From the NCBI GenBank assembly GCA_003170825.1, contig PMYL01000013.1:20046-84045 (forward strand): 64,000 bases of DNA, read 5' to 3'. Of this stretch, positions 51,641-64,000 are shown piece after piece. Source of the DNA: Acidobacteriaceae bacterium (lineage in GTDB: Bacteria; Acidobacteriota; Terriglobia; Terriglobales; Acidobacteriaceae). Position numbers and translations under genes: made by a program. Below the pieces are notes generated by a model that worked only from the letters and a program-made list of their open reading frames with translations, was not told the DNA's origin and ran no database searches. Position 1 is the first letter of the stretch; every line of letters starts with the position of its first letter.

Positions 51641-53272
51641 ATGCGGCTGTCCGCGCATCTGATGTTTGTTCCGCAGAACGGCCTGCGCCACTACCTCAAG
51701 GCGATGCAGGCCACCAACGATATCTTCAAGAACCAATACCACTGGAACTGGTTTGACGCGGCGGTGCTGCTGCCCTACTTCGCGGTGATGATCGTCCTGG
51801 CGCTCTACGGCGTTCACCGCTACACGCTCTGCTACCTCTATTTCAAGCACCGCAAGAACTACCGCCCCGACGCGCCGCGGCACTTCGATGAGCTGCCCAG
51901 CGTCACCGTGCAACTGCCCATCTTCAACGAGCAGTTTGTCATCGACCGGCTGATCGAGGCGGTGTGCGCGATGGAGTATCCGCGCGAGAAGCTGGAGATT
52001 CAGGTGCTGGACGACTCGACCGACGAAACCCAGGCGGTGGCCTCCGGCATTGTGGAGCGCTACGCGGCGCTGGGCCATCCCATCGCCTACATTCACCGCA
52101 CCAACCGCCATGGCTACAAGGCCGGAGCGCTGGACGCGGGCCTCAAGGTGGCTACCGGCGAGTACGTGGCCATCTTCGACGCCGACTTTGTGCCGCCGCC
52201 GGATTGGCTGATGAAGGTCATCCACCACTTTGCCGAGCCGGAGATCGGCATGGTGCAGACCCGCTGGGCCCACATGAACCGCGACTACAGCATGCTGACC
52301 CAGATCGAAGCCATTCTGCTGGACGGCCACTTTATCATCGAGCACGGCGCCCGCGTCCGCAGCGGCGACTACTTCAACTTCAACGGCACGGCCGGCATGT
52401 GGCGCATCAAGGCCATCTCCGACGGCGGCGGCTGGCAGCACGATACCCTCACCGAAGACACCGACCTGAGCTACCGCTCGCAGTTGGCCGGCTGGAAGTT
52501 CAAGTACCTGCCCGATGTCGAGTGCCCGTCCGAGCTGCCCATCGAGATGACCGCCTTCAAGACGCAGCAGGCGCGCTGGGCCAAGGGGCTGATCCAGACC
52601 AGCATCAAGGTGCTGCCGCGGATATTCAAAGCGAATGTGCCGCGGCGCATCAAGGTCGAGGCCGTCTACCACCTCACGGCCAACCTGAGCTATCCGTTGA
52701 TGATCGTCATGTCCGCGGCGCTGCTGCCGGCCATGATCTGCCGCTTCTACCAGGGCTGGTTCCAGATGCTGCTCATCGACTTTCCGCTGTTCACCGCCTC
52801 CACCTTCTCCATCGCGGTGTTTTACCTGGCGAGCGAGCGCGAGCTCTTCCCCAAGACCTGGATGAAGACCTTTCTCTATCTGCCCTTCCTGATGGCCCTG
52901 GGCATCGGCCTCACGGTCACCAACACCATTGCGGTGATGGAGGCCTTGTTCGGCATCAAGAGCGCCTTTGTGCGCACCCCCAAGTACCGCGTGGCCAAAA
53001 AGGGCGAGAAGTCCCAGGCCGCCAAGTACCGCAAACGGCTGATACTGGCGCCATGGATCGAGCTGGCCATCGGCTGCTATTTCTTTGCCGCCATTCTCTA
53101 CACCTTCTCCAACCACAACTACTTCACCGCGCCGTTCCTGATTCTGTTCGTCATCGGCTACTGGTACACCGGCCTGATGAGCCTGCTGCAAGGCCGCTTC
53201 GAGCGCTGGCGCACCGGCACAGGCGCCAATACCGACGAATCCAGCCCCAAGCCGTTTCCGGTGGGCGTGTGA
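51641..53272 (+). CDS. Family 2 processive-type membrane glycosyltransferase (cellulose-synthase-like)
   Basis: [46 protein letters not shown]...[10 protein letters not shown]...[14 protein letters not shown]...QQARWAKG (D,DxD,TED,QxxRW). Start codon uncertain. Confidence 0.92.
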   Translation: MRLSAHLMFVPQNGLRHYLKAMQATNDIFKNQYHWNWFDAAVLLPYFAVMIVLALYGVHRYTLCYLYFKHRKNYRPDAPRHFDELPSVTVQLPIFNEQFVIDRLIEAVCAMEYPREKLEIQVLDDSTDETQAVASGIVERYAALGHPIAYIHRTNRHGYKAGALDAGLKVATGEYVAIFDADFVPPPDWLMKVIHHFAEPEIGMVQTRWAHMNRDYSMLTQIEAILLDGHFIIEHGARVRSGDYFNFNGTAGMWRIKAISDGGGWQHDTLTEDTDLSYRSQLAGWKFKYLPDVECPSELPIEMTAFKTQQARWAKGLIQTSIKVLPRIFKANVPRRIKVEAVYHLTANLSYPLMIVMSAALLPAMICRFYQGWFQMLLIDFPLFTASTFSIAVFYLASERELFPKTWMKTFLYLPFLMALGIGLTVTNTIAVMEALFGIKSAFVRTPKYRVAKKGEKSQAAKYRKRLILAPWIELAIGCYFFAAILYTFSNHNYFTAPFLILFVIGYWYTGLMSLLQGRFERWRTGTGANTDESSPKPFPVGV

Positions 53273-53281
53273 GGGGAGACC

Positions 53282-53574
53282 ATGGAAGAGCCCGTACAGG
53301 AGCCAAAGGTTCGGTGGGATTCCCGCAAGTCGTGGACGAATCTTCGCAAACACAAGATTTCGTTTGAGGAAGCCGCGACAGTTCTTGACAATCGGCTATC
53401 GATGACAAAACCAGACCCGGATCACTCCGTTACGGAGAGCAGATTTCTCACTCTTGGGCTATCATCCAACATCGGCTTATTTTGGTAGCCCACACAGAAG
53501 ACCCGGACGAAATACGCATCATCAGCGCGAGGCTACCCACAAGGAGTGAACGATATGCCTATGAAAACGATTGA
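53282..53574 (+). pseudogene. BrnT-family toxin gene with a -1 frameshift
   Basis: Frame 0: VRWDSRKSWTNLRKHKISFEEAATVLDNRLSMTKPDPDHSVTESRFLTLGLSSNIGL then stop at 53486; -1 frame continues ILVAHTEDPDEIRIISARLPTRSERYAYEND* to 53574. Confidence 0.8.
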
Positions 53575-53779
53575 ATCCACGAAGTTTAAGGATACAATGC
53601 GGCCGGAGTACGATATGACCGGCGGCGTCAGAGGAAAATACGCGGGCCGCTTCAAAGGCGACGTAGTAATGGTGCCCATTGCTCCCGATGTAGCCGCTGC
53701 CTTTCCCGATGCGGATGCGGTGAACGATGCGCTGCGTGTGCTTCTCAAGGCCGCGAAGAAAGTGGCTACGGCTGCCTGA
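53555..53779 (+). CDS. Antitoxin-like partner of the BrnT-like gene
   Basis: MPMKTIESTKFKDTMRPEYDMTGGVRGKYAGRFKGDVVMVPIAPDVAAAFPDADAVNDALRVLLKAAKK; overlaps the frameshifted toxin end by 20 nt. Confidence 0.65.
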   Translation: MPMKTIESTKFKDTMRPEYDMTGGVRGKYAGRFKGDVVMVPIAPDVAAAFPDADAVNDALRVLLKAAKKVATAA

Positions 53780-53793
53780 AGGACGATCAAATC

Positions 53794-53839
53794 AACACCG
53801 AGGAATTGTTCCCAAGCCGTTCCCGGTGGGGGTATGAGG
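53794..53839 (+). repeat. Second, diverged copy of the 3' end of the upstream glycosyltransferase gene
   Basis: cccaagccgttcccggtgggggtatgagg (53811-53839) versus cccaagccgtttccggtgggcgtgtgagg (53246-53274), 26/29 identical; weaker match upstream. Confidence 0.85.
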
Positions 53840-53941
53840 ATGCGCAACGCGGATGTCTCCTGTGTACACCGGAAAGGCTGAGAAACTCCACGCTCTCGAA
53901 GCGGGGTAACGGGCCGCCCCTAGCCCCCTCCGCTACAATAG

Positions 53942-55994
<2,053 letters not shown>

Positions 55995-56010
55995 GCATTC
56001 ATCGCAGGCA

Positions 56011-56052
56011 ATAGAAAAACAAACACGGGCGTCCGCCGCGCGGACGCCCGTG
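56011..56052 (-). terminator. Rho-independent terminator at the 3' end of the rplQ operon (minus strand)
   Basis: cacgggcgtccgc-cgc-gcggacgcccgtg, perfect 13-bp stem; minus strand continues into TTTGTTTTTCTATT. Confidence 0.85.
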
Positions 56053-56096
56053 CAACCTTCGGAGCGGAAGGATGGAACCGTTACAGAGATGCCTCT

Positions 56097-56570
56097 TTAC
56101 GCAGCATCTTCTTTGCTGTCTTCTTTTTTCTGTTCTTCGAGATGCTTTTCCATCTCGGCGCGCTTCTTGGTTTTGATGTCGTCGCGCTTCTGCCGCTTGG
56201 CGTCAAGCTGCTTTTCGGCGCCCAGCAGTTCGATGAAGGCCTTTTCGGCGCCGTCGCCCTGCTGGAAGCCGGTGCGGACGATGCGCAGATAGCCGCCCTG
56301 GCGGTCGCCGTAGCGCGGAGCCACGGTCTCAAACAGCCTCTCGACGGACTTGCCGGTCATGAGGAAGCTGAGCGCCTGCCGGCGCGAGTGCAGATCGCCC
56401 TTCTTGCCCAGGGTGATCATCTTTTCAACCAGCGGACGGACAGCCTTGGCCTTGGCCACGGTGGTCTCCACGCGGTCTTCCACGAGGACGGACGTAACCA
56501 GGTTGCGCAACAGCGCGCGGCGGTGGCTGGTGTTGCGTCCGAGCTTGAATCCTGCATTGCGATGGCGCAT
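56097..56570 (-). CDS. rplQ: 50S ribosomal protein L17
   Basis: MRHRNAGFKLGRNTSHRRALLRNLVTSVLVEDRVETTVAKAKAVRPLVEKMITLGKKG; Lys/Glu-rich C-terminal extension. Confidence 0.97.
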   Translation of the reverse strand: MRHRNAGFKLGRNTSHRRALLRNLVTSVLVEDRVETTVAKAKAVRPLVEKMITLGKKGDLHSRRQALSFLMTGKSVERLFETVAPRYGDRQGGYLRIVRTGFQQGDGAEKAFIELLGAEKQLDAKRQKRDDIKTKKRAEMEKHLEEQKKEDSKEDAA

Positions 56571-56690
56571 GGTGCAACTCTCTTTCGATAAAAAGTGGTC
56601 AGTGTTTAGTGGTTAGTGATTAGTTGTCAGTGTGAGGTTCGCTGCTGGTTTCCTGCGCCTCTGACTGACCACTAACCACTAATCACTTTC

Positions 56691-57785
<1,095 letters not shown>

Positions 57786-57961
57786 ATCTGTCTCACGTTT
57801 CCCGCGCGGCATGTACGTCGCGATGCATTTTGCGGCGGCCGCGCAAGTTCTCCTTCTTGTTGAGTTGTCAGTGATCAGTGGTCAGTGGTCAGTTTTGCCG
57901 TGCAAATCGAAATCGCAACGGCTAAAGCTGGCAAATTGCACTTTCACTTCCGTACTACTTC

Positions 57962-58159
57962 TCAAGACTTTCCTATTCGCCAGAGCCCGAAGATGATAGC
58001 GGCAATAGGGAATGCCCATAAAATAAACAATTGACTTTGCGACATTTTCATCATGTTCGCATGAATTTCCGGCATCGTAAAACTCGCTGCTATTAGAAAC
58101 AGCAGTGTTAGTGTGCCCATCACAAGACAAAACAAGGCTGGCCCTTTTCCTGAATTCAT
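57962..58159 (-). CDS. Small hypothetical two-TM protein between rpoA and rpsD
   Basis: MNSGKGPALFCLVMGTLTLLFLIAASFTMPEIHANMMKMSQSQLFILWAFPIAAIIFGLWRIGKS; ggaag-type RBS (cttcct on + strand) upstream. Confidence 0.5.
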   Translation of the reverse strand: MNSGKGPALFCLVMGTLTLLFLIAASFTMPEIHANMMKMSQSQLFILWAFPIAAIIFGLWRIGKS

Positions 58160-58204
58160 GTCTCAATCACTTCCTTTCTTAGAAATTCCTCTGTACATCG
58201 ATAA

Positions 58205-58239
58205 GTCAGTGAACAGTGGCAGGAATACTGTTCACTGAC
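58205..58239. repeat. Hairpin between rpsD and the small ORF
   Basis: gtcagtgaacagt-ggcaggaat-actgttcactgac, perfect 13-bp stem. Confidence 0.85.
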
Positions 58240-58256
58240 CACTGACCACTGTTACG

Positions 58257-58886
58257 TTACTTCGAGTACAGTTCCACGATGAGCTGCTCGTTGATGGGCA
58301 GGTTAATGTCCTTGCGCTTGGGCAGAGAGAGCACGCGGCCGGTGAGGGTGTCGAAGTTCATCTCAAGCCATGCGGGCATGGGGTTTTGGGCAGCATACTG
58401 CGCGCCCTGCTCCACGATGATCAGCTTCTTGGCGCTTTCGCGGATGGCGATCTCGTCGCCCGCGTTCACCTGGTAAGAGGGAATGTTGACCTTGCGGCCG
58501 TTGACCGTGACATGGCCGTGACGGACCACCTGCCGAGCCTGACGCCGCGAGATGGCAAAGCCCAGCCGGAAGGCCACGTTGTCCAGACGGCGCTCCAGTT
58601 GCTGGATGAGCAGCTCACCGGTGACGCCGGCAGCGCGGTTGGCCTTCTCGTAGTATTCGCGGAACTGGCTTTCCAGCGTGAAGTACATGCGCTTGGCCTT
58701 CTGCTTTTCGTGCAGTTGCAGGCCGTAGCCCACAATCTTGGCCTTGCGATCCTTGCCGTGCATGCCGGGAGGAAAGTTGCGCTTCTCCAGGGGGCATCGG
58801 TCGGAGGCGCACTTGGCGCCCTTCAAAAAGAGCTTGGCGCCTTCGCGACGGCAAAGGCGGCAGACTGCTCCGGTATAACGAGCCAT
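58257..58886 (-). CDS. rpsD: 30S ribosomal protein S4
   Basis: MARYTGAVCRLCRREGAKLFLKGAKCASDRCPLEKRNFPPGMHG. Confidence 0.98.
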   Translation of the reverse strand: MARYTGAVCRLCRREGAKLFLKGAKCASDRCPLEKRNFPPGMHGKDRKAKIVGYGLQLHEKQKAKRMYFTLESQFREYYEKANRAAGVTGELLIQQLERRLDNVAFRLGFAISRRQARQVVRHGHVTVNGRKVNIPSYQVNAGDEIAIRESAKKLIIVEQGAQYAAQNPMPAWLEMNFDTLTGRVLSLPKRKDINLPINEQLIVELYSK

Positions 58887-58960
58887 TTCTTCTCCTGACT
58901 TCGGATGACGGCCGGTTTACGCGTCCGGAGGACATTTCGTCCCGGCCCTTATTAGCTTCT

Positions 58961-59051
58961 AGCTACTAGCCTCTGGCTTCTAGCTCTTTCCTTGTCGTCA
59001 TTGAGTCTTTCGACTTCCTACGAACAAGCTAGAAGCTAGAGGCTAGTAGCT
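58961..59051. repeat. Inverted repeat between rpsK and rpsD
   Basis: agctactagcctctggcttctagct / agctagaagctagaggctagtagct, 24/25 complementary. Confidence 0.9.
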
Positions 59052-59058
59052 GCTTCTC

Positions 59059-59496
59059 TTACACTCTGCGCCGCTTGGGCGGACGGCAGCCGTTGTGCGG
59101 CACCGGCGTCACGTCGCGAATGGAGCGCACTTCGACGCCCGCCGCAGCCAGGGCGCGGATAGCCGACTCGCGGCCCGAACCCGGACCGGAGACCCGCACA
59201 TCCACCGCGCGCAAACCGTGATCGCGGGCCATGCTGGCGGCGTTCGAGGCCGCCTGCTGCGCCGCGAAGGGCGTGCCCTTGCGCGAGCCGCGGAAGCCCA
59301 GCGATCCCGAGCTCTTCCAGCTCAGCGTGTTGCCCACCGGGTCGGTAATGGTGACTATGGTGTTGTTGAACGTGGCCTGAACGTACGCAATGCCGAACGG
59401 CACATTCTTGCGCTCGCGCTTCTTGAACTTCTTGTTCTTGCCAGCCTTGCCGGTTCCAGTCTTGCCGGTACCGGGCTTCTGCTCTGGTTTCGCCAT
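59059..59496 (-). CDS. rpsK: 30S ribosomal protein S11
   Basis: [47 protein letters not shown]. Confidence 0.98.
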   Translation of the reverse strand: MAKPEQKPGTGKTGTGKAGKNKKFKKRERKNVPFGIAYVQATFNNTIVTITDPVGNTLSWKSSGSLGFRGSRKGTPFAAQQAASNAASMARDHGLRAVDVRVSGPGSGRESAIRALAAAGVEVRSIRDVTPVPHNGCRPPKRRRV

Positions 59497-59882
59497 TAGG
59501 TCTTACCCGTCGCTTTCTTCTTGCCGGCAATTGTTCCCTTGCGCGGTCCCTTGCGGGTGCGGGCGTTGGTGTGGGTGCGCTGGCCGCGCACCGGCAGCGA
59601 CCGCCGGTGACGGTTGCCGCGATAACTCTGGATGTCGATGAGGCGCTTGATGTGCATCTGGACGTCCTTGCGCAGGTCGCCCTCGACGTTCCCTTCGTCC
59701 TCGATCACCTGGCGGATGCGGTTAACCTCGTCCTCGCCCAGGTCCTGGACTTTCTTGAAGGGATCGACATTCGCCTTCTCCAGAATCTTGAGTGCGCGGG
59801 GATCCCCGATGCCGAAGATGTATGTGAGCGCGATCCGTGCCTGCTTGTTGCGGGGCAGATCGACGCCAGCAATACGTGCCAT
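59496..59882 (-). CDS. rpsM: 30S ribosomal protein S13
   Basis: [26 protein letters not shown]...[20 protein letters not shown]. Confidence 0.98.
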   Translation of the reverse strand: MARIAGVDLPRNKQARIALTYIFGIGDPRALKILEKANVDPFKKVQDLGEDEVNRIRQVIEDEGNVEGDLRKDVQMHIKRLIDIQSYRGNRHRRSLPVRGQRTHTNARTRKGPRKGTIAGKKKATGKT

Positions 59883-60039
59883 GGAAGATTCCTTTTGAAC
59901 TTCGGTTGTGTGCCCCCGGCCTCAGCCGGTTCGCACGGGTGTTGCGGGCGCCTCCAGAGGTTCATCGCAAGCCTTGACTCTGGCTAACTAGCCTCTTGCC
60001 GAATCGGCGGTTTGAGGGTTCCGCGTGTGCCAGGCTCGC

Positions 60040-60153
60040 TTAGCCCTGGCGCTGCTTGTGCTTTGCGTTCTCGCAGATCACCCGAACCACCCCACGGCGG
60101 GTGATGACCTTGCACTTGACGCAAATCTTCTTAACCGATGCTCGGACTTTCAT
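60040..60153 (-). CDS. rpmJ: 50S ribosomal protein L36
   Basis: [37 protein letters not shown]; absent from the ORF track (37 aa). Confidence 0.96.
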   Translation of the reverse strand: MKVRASVKKICVKCKVITRRGVVRVICENAKHKQRQG

Positions 60154-60206
60154 GGCTGCTGCCCTTCTCCGCGCATCCAAATCATGGCGCGGGTTATCAA
60201 GAAAAC

Positions 60207-60425
60207 CTACTTGTAGCGGTAAACGATCCGCCCGCGATTCAGGTCGTAGGGACTCAGCTCCACGGCCACGCGGTCGCCCGGCAGGATGCGGATGAAGTTC
60301 TTGCGCATCCGTCCCGAGACATGGGTCAGCACCTCGTGATTGTTCTCGAGCTTGACCTTGAACATGGCATTGGGCAGCGTCTCGGTGACCACCGCCATTA
60401 CCTCAATCGCATCTTCCTTCGACAA
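60207..60425 (-). CDS. infA: Translation initiation factor IF-1
   Basis: [72 protein letters not shown]. Confidence 0.98.
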   Translation of the reverse strand: MSKEDAIEVMAVVTETLPNAMFKVKLENNHEVLTHVSGRMRKNFIRILPGDRVAVELSPYDLNRGRIVYRYK

Positions 60426-60476
60426 ACCGCATCCACTTCCGGCGCTTCCGCGCCTTTGTGTTTTGGACCGAGTGCA

Positions 60477-61226
60477 CTACTCAGTCAAAACTCTCGCTCC
60501 GGTGGCCGTCACCGCCACCGTGTGCTCAAAATGAGCGCTCATGCTTCCGTCCTTGGCGACCGCCGTCCAGCCGTCCCCCAATACCTGGACGTCCGGCTTG
60601 CCGGCATTCACCATGGGCTCGATGGCAATCACCATCCCCGTGCGCAGCTTCATGCCGCGGCCCGCCTGGCCAAAGTTCGGCACCTGCGGGTCTTCGTGCA
60701 TGTGGACGCCGATGCCATGGCCCACAAATTCCCGCACCACCGAGAATCCCTCGGCCTCAACCACTCCTTGCACCGCGGCGCCCACATCGCCCAGGGTCGC
60801 CCCCGGCCGCACCGCCGCAATGCCCGCGTGCAGCGACCTTTCTGTCACCGCCAGCAAGCGCGCGGCGTCCGGACCGATCTCGCCCACCGGCACGGTGATG
60901 GCCGCATCGCCATAGTACCCGTCCACCACCGCCCCGAAATCGAGCGAAACGATATCCCCTTCCTTGAGGACCCGCTTGGGCGACGGTATGCCGTGCACCA
61001 CCTCGCTGTTGACTGAGGCGCACAGCACACAGGGAAACCCGTGGTAGCCCTTGAAGGCGGCCTTGACGCCCAACTCGGCGAGCCGGGTCTCCGCAGCCTT
61101 CTCCAGGTCGAGAGTCGTGGCGCCCGGCTTCACGCGGCTGCGCACCAACTCAAGCACTTCGCGGACCACCTGACCCGCGCGGCGCATCTTCTCGATCTCC
61201 TTGGACGACTTCAGTACCACCGCCAA
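60477..61226 (-). CDS. map: Type I methionine aminopeptidase
   Basis: KSSKEIEKMRRAGQVVREVLE...CASVNSEVVHGIPS...FVGHGIGVHMHEDPQVPNFG. Confidence 0.97.
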   Translation of the reverse strand: MAVVLKSSKEIEKMRRAGQVVREVLELVRSRVKPGATTLDLEKAAETRLAELGVKAAFKGYHGFPCVLCASVNSEVVHGIPSPKRVLKEGDIVSLDFGAVVDGYYGDAAITVPVGEIGPDAARLLAVTERSLHAGIAAVRPGATLGDVGAAVQGVVEAEGFSVVREFVGHGIGVHMHEDPQVPNFGQAGRGMKLRTGMVIAIEPMVNAGKPDVQVLGDGWTAVAKDGSMSAHFEHTVAVTATGARVLTE

Positions 61227-61397
61227 CCGGTTGACTCCACTTCCGGCGCCTATATGCGCACAAACCCGCCGTCCGGCTGCACTATGGGCATTCCCAGGGA
61301 AACTGTGCCCTATCCAACTTCGTACAAGGTCCCCGCTCCCTGATGGTCGCGTCGACTTGAGTACAGTGGCTTCGGGATACTTTATCCCTGGTAATGC

Positions 61398-62114
61398 CTA
61401 CTCGCGCATCCGCTCGACGGCGGCAACGATTCCGGCCGCGATTGCTCCAATCGACCGGTCTCCATCCACTTCCGCGAAACGTCCCAGGTCCCGGTAATGC
61501 TCGACAACCGGGGCAGTCATGGCTTCGTAGGCGCGCATGCGCTCCTCGAAGACCTTCTCCGTGTCATCGGCTCGCTGGACCAGCGCCGCACCCTCAACGT
61601 CGCAAATTCCATCCCGTTTGGGCGGATTCACGTAGACGTTATAGATGGCCTGGCAGACAGGACAATTTCTGCGCCCGGTAACCCGGCGCAATAATTGATT
61701 ATAGTCCACATGGATGCTGACGGCAATCACCGGCAGCGCCTGGGTCTGAGTGGCCAGGCGGCCATCCAGCCAGCCGGCCTGCGGCAGCGTGCGCGGAAAA
61801 CCGTCCAGAATGTAACCATTGGCCGTGTCGGGCTGCTGGAGACGCACTGCCACCATTTCATTGACCAGCGAATCGGGAACCAACTCCCCGCGTCCCATGA
61901 TCTCCTTGGCCGTCCGGCCCAGCTCGGTGCCCTGAGCCACATTGGCGCGCAACAGGTCTCCGGTGGAGATCTGCGGAATCCCCCACAGTTTCACCAGTTC
62001 CTTGGCCTGTGTTCCCTTGCCCGCGCCCGGCGCGCCCAATAAAAGAATTGGGCCGGGAAGGGCCTTTCGACCCGTTGCCCGGCCTGTTTCAACTGCATTC
62101 GTAAATGAGGACAT
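61398..62114 (-). CDS. adk: Adenylate kinase
   Basis: ILLLGAPGAGKGTQAKELVKLWGIPQISTGDLLRANV; DGFPRTLPQA. Confidence 0.97.
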   Translation of the reverse strand: MSSFTNAVETGRATGRKALPGPILLLGAPGAGKGTQAKELVKLWGIPQISTGDLLRANVAQGTELGRTAKEIMGRGELVPDSLVNEMVAVRLQQPDTANGYILDGFPRTLPQAGWLDGRLATQTQALPVIAVSIHVDYNQLLRRVTGRRNCPVCQAIYNVYVNPPKRDGICDVEGAALVQRADDTEKVFEERMRAYEAMTAPVVEHYRDLGRFAEVDGDRSIGAIAAGIVAAVERMRE

Positions 62115-63499
62115 TACCAGGTTTTCCTTCCGCGTATGCGACCGGAGCGCGGGGAAAAGCCGTCATAGTGCCGCATGATCAGCTGCGATTCGATCTGGTT
62201 GACGGTGTCCATGGCCACACCCACCACGATAAGCAGCGAGGTGCCGCCAAAGTAGAAGTTGACCCCCATGCCATGCGTCGTCCATGTCGGCAGACGCTCA
62301 AAAAGCCGGCCCACCAGGAACAGGTGATCCAGCCGGATGCCCGAGATCATCAGCGTGGGCACCAGCGAGATAATGATCAGATAGAGAGCTCCCACCAGCG
62401 TGATGCGGGTGAGAATATCGTTGATAAAGTCCGAGGTGCGCTTGCCGGGCCGGATGCCGGGAATGAACGAGCCCGACTTGCGGAAGTTGTCGGCAATGTC
62501 GTCCGGCTTCATCACGATGGAGATATAGAAGTAAGCGAAAAAGATGATGCCCAGCATGTAGAGCGCCTCATACCACGGTTCTCCGGGACGCACGGCTTCC
62601 ATGATGGGGTGGATAAAGCGGCTGTTCTGCGCCCACTCCGTCTGGCTCAATAGCATGGGCGCCGAGAGGATGGAACTGGCGAAGATGACCGGCATCACGC
62701 CGCCGGAGTTCACCTTGAGGGGCAGATGGCTGGATTGCCCGCCCATCATGCGGCGGCCCACGATGCGCCGCGCGCTCTGGATGGGAATGCGCCGCTCGCT
62801 CCGCTCCACAAAGACGATGAACGCCACCACGGCCGCCATGGCCACAACCAGCAGACCCACCGCCACAATGGTCAACGTGCCCCAGGCGTTGGTCTGGACC
62901 TTCGTCACCAGTTCGGCCACGCCGCGGGGCAGACCGGCGACGATGCCGGCAAAGATCAGCAGGCTCATGCCGTTGCCGATGCCGCGGTCGGTGATCTGCT
63001 CGCCCAGCCACATGATGAAGGCCGTGCCCGTTGTGAGCGTGAGGATGGTCATCAGGTCGAAGCCGATGCCCGGATTCAGCACCAGGCCCTGCTTGGTAAG
63101 GATGGCCGCGATGCCGATCGATTGCAGGGCTCCCAGAACCACGGTCATGTAGCGGGTCCACTGCGTGATCTTCCGCCGGCCCAGCTCGCCTTCCTTCTGG
63201 ATGCGCGCCAGGGGCTCGTAAACCACCGTGAGGAGCTGAAAGATGATCGAAGCCGTGATGTACGGCATGATGCCCAGGGCAAAGACGGTCATGCGGCGCA
63301 GGTTGCCGCCGCCGAACAGATCCATCAGGCCCAGGGCCGATCCGCTCTGTTGGCTGAAGAGCAGCTCCAACTGGTGGCCGTTTACGCCCGGCGTTGGAAT
63401 ATGCGAGCCCAGCCGGTAGACGGCCAGAATGCCGAGCATGAAGAGCACCCGCTTGCGCAGGTCGGGAATCCGGAAGATATTGAGAAACTTCTCAAGCAT
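62114..63499 (-). CDS. secY: Protein translocase subunit SecY
   Basis: MLEKFLNIFRIPDLRKRVLFMLGILAVYRLGSHIPTPGVN...; multi-TM; adjacent to adk and rplO. Confidence 0.98.
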   Translation of the reverse strand: MLEKFLNIFRIPDLRKRVLFMLGILAVYRLGSHIPTPGVNGHQLELLFSQQSGSALGLMDLFGGGNLRRMTVFALGIMPYITASIIFQLLTVVYEPLARIQKEGELGRRKITQWTRYMTVVLGALQSIGIAAILTKQGLVLNPGIGFDLMTILTLTTGTAFIMWLGEQITDRGIGNGMSLLIFAGIVAGLPRGVAELVTKVQTNAWGTLTIVAVGLLVVAMAAVVAFIVFVERSERRIPIQSARRIVGRRMMGGQSSHLPLKVNSGGVMPVIFASSILSAPMLLSQTEWAQNSRFIHPIMEAVRPGEPWYEALYMLGIIFFAYFYISIVMKPDDIADNFRKSGSFIPGIRPGKRTSDFINDILTRITLVGALYLIIISLVPTLMISGIRLDHLFLVGRLFERLPTWTTHGMGVNFYFGGTSLLIVVGVAMDTVNQIESQLIMRHYDGFSPRSGRIRGRKTW

Positions 63500-63597
63500 G
63501 TTTGGTTATCCGCTTCAGGGCGTTTGCCGCCACTCGAATCTCTGCCACTGATTATCTTACCCGCGAACGGTCCGCCGTGTCGCGCCTTTACCGCGCC

Positions 63598-64000
63598 CTA
63601 GGGCGCCGCGGGAGCTACCGGGCCGCCCGCTACCACGGCTTTGCCGCCGGCCTTTTCGATCTTCTCGACGGCCGATTTTGAAAACTTGTGCGCGTGGATG
63701 GTGATGGCTGCCGTCAGCTCGCCCGAGCCAAGAATCTTGATCAGCGCCTTCTTGCTCGAGGCCAGACCCAGCTTCTTGTAGTCGTCCAGGCCAATCTCGG
63801 TAACCGCCAGACCCGCGATATGCTCCACAAGCCGGTCCAGGTTCACCACCGTGTACTCGGTGCGGAAGATGTTCGTAAAACCGCGCTTGGGCAGCCGGCG
63901 GTGCAGCGGCATCTGGCCGCCCTCAAAGCCGCGCATCAGGCTGAAGCCGGTGCGGGAACCCTGGCCCTTGTGGCCGCGGGTCGAGGTCTTGCCCATGCCG
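63598..64000 (-). CDS. rplO: 50S ribosomal protein L15 (N-terminus beyond the window)
   Basis: [41 protein letters not shown]; upstream of secY. Confidence 0.95.
   Translation of the reverse strand, partial: GMGKTSTRGHKGQGSRTGFSLMRGFEGGQMPLHRRLPKRGFTNIFRTEYTVVNLDRLVEHIAGLAVTEIGLDDYKKLGLASSKKALIKILGSGELTAAITIHAHKFSKSAVEKIEKAGGKAVVAGGPVAPAAP

Noticed and set aside
51557-53353. 598-aa minus-strand ORF
   Set aside because: Antisense to the well-supported GT2 gene.

Overview
The window is a GC-rich chromosomal segment, most likely from an acidobacterium (judged from gene content and repeat style). It is dominated by housekeeping operons. The order is: RND efflux pump (truncated at the left edge), glgP, galK and mutarotase, PLP decarboxylase, cold-shock protein, glycosyltransferases, thrS, NtrX/NtrY-like two-component pair, CPBP protease and PadR, alanine dehydrogenase with divergent Lrp, mreB-mreC-mreD-mrdA-rodA-rng, M24 peptidase, second PLP decarboxylase, DUF4424, rimP-nusA-infB, acyl-CoA dehydrogenase, GT2, guaB-vanZ, and rplQ-rpoA-rpsD-rpsK-rpsM-rpmJ-infA-map-adk-secY-rplO (truncated at the right edge). 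The least ordinary parts are: (i) two tandem, uncharacterised single-TM proteins at 20286-23268, one with an expanded 36-bp/12-aa repeat domain and each preceded by a similar, translationally coupled mini-ORF; (ii) a lower-GC DUF5131/TcmP two-gene island at 45945-47603; (iii) a frameshifted BrnT-like toxin and partner bracketed by two copies of the neighbouring glycosyltransferase 3' end; (iv) a ~40-bp dispersed element in the rodA-rng leader and also in frame inside a membrane-protein CDS; (v) several gene remnants and self-complementary intergenic elements, including inside the ribosomal alpha operon. All calls come from reading the sequence; no database searches were run.
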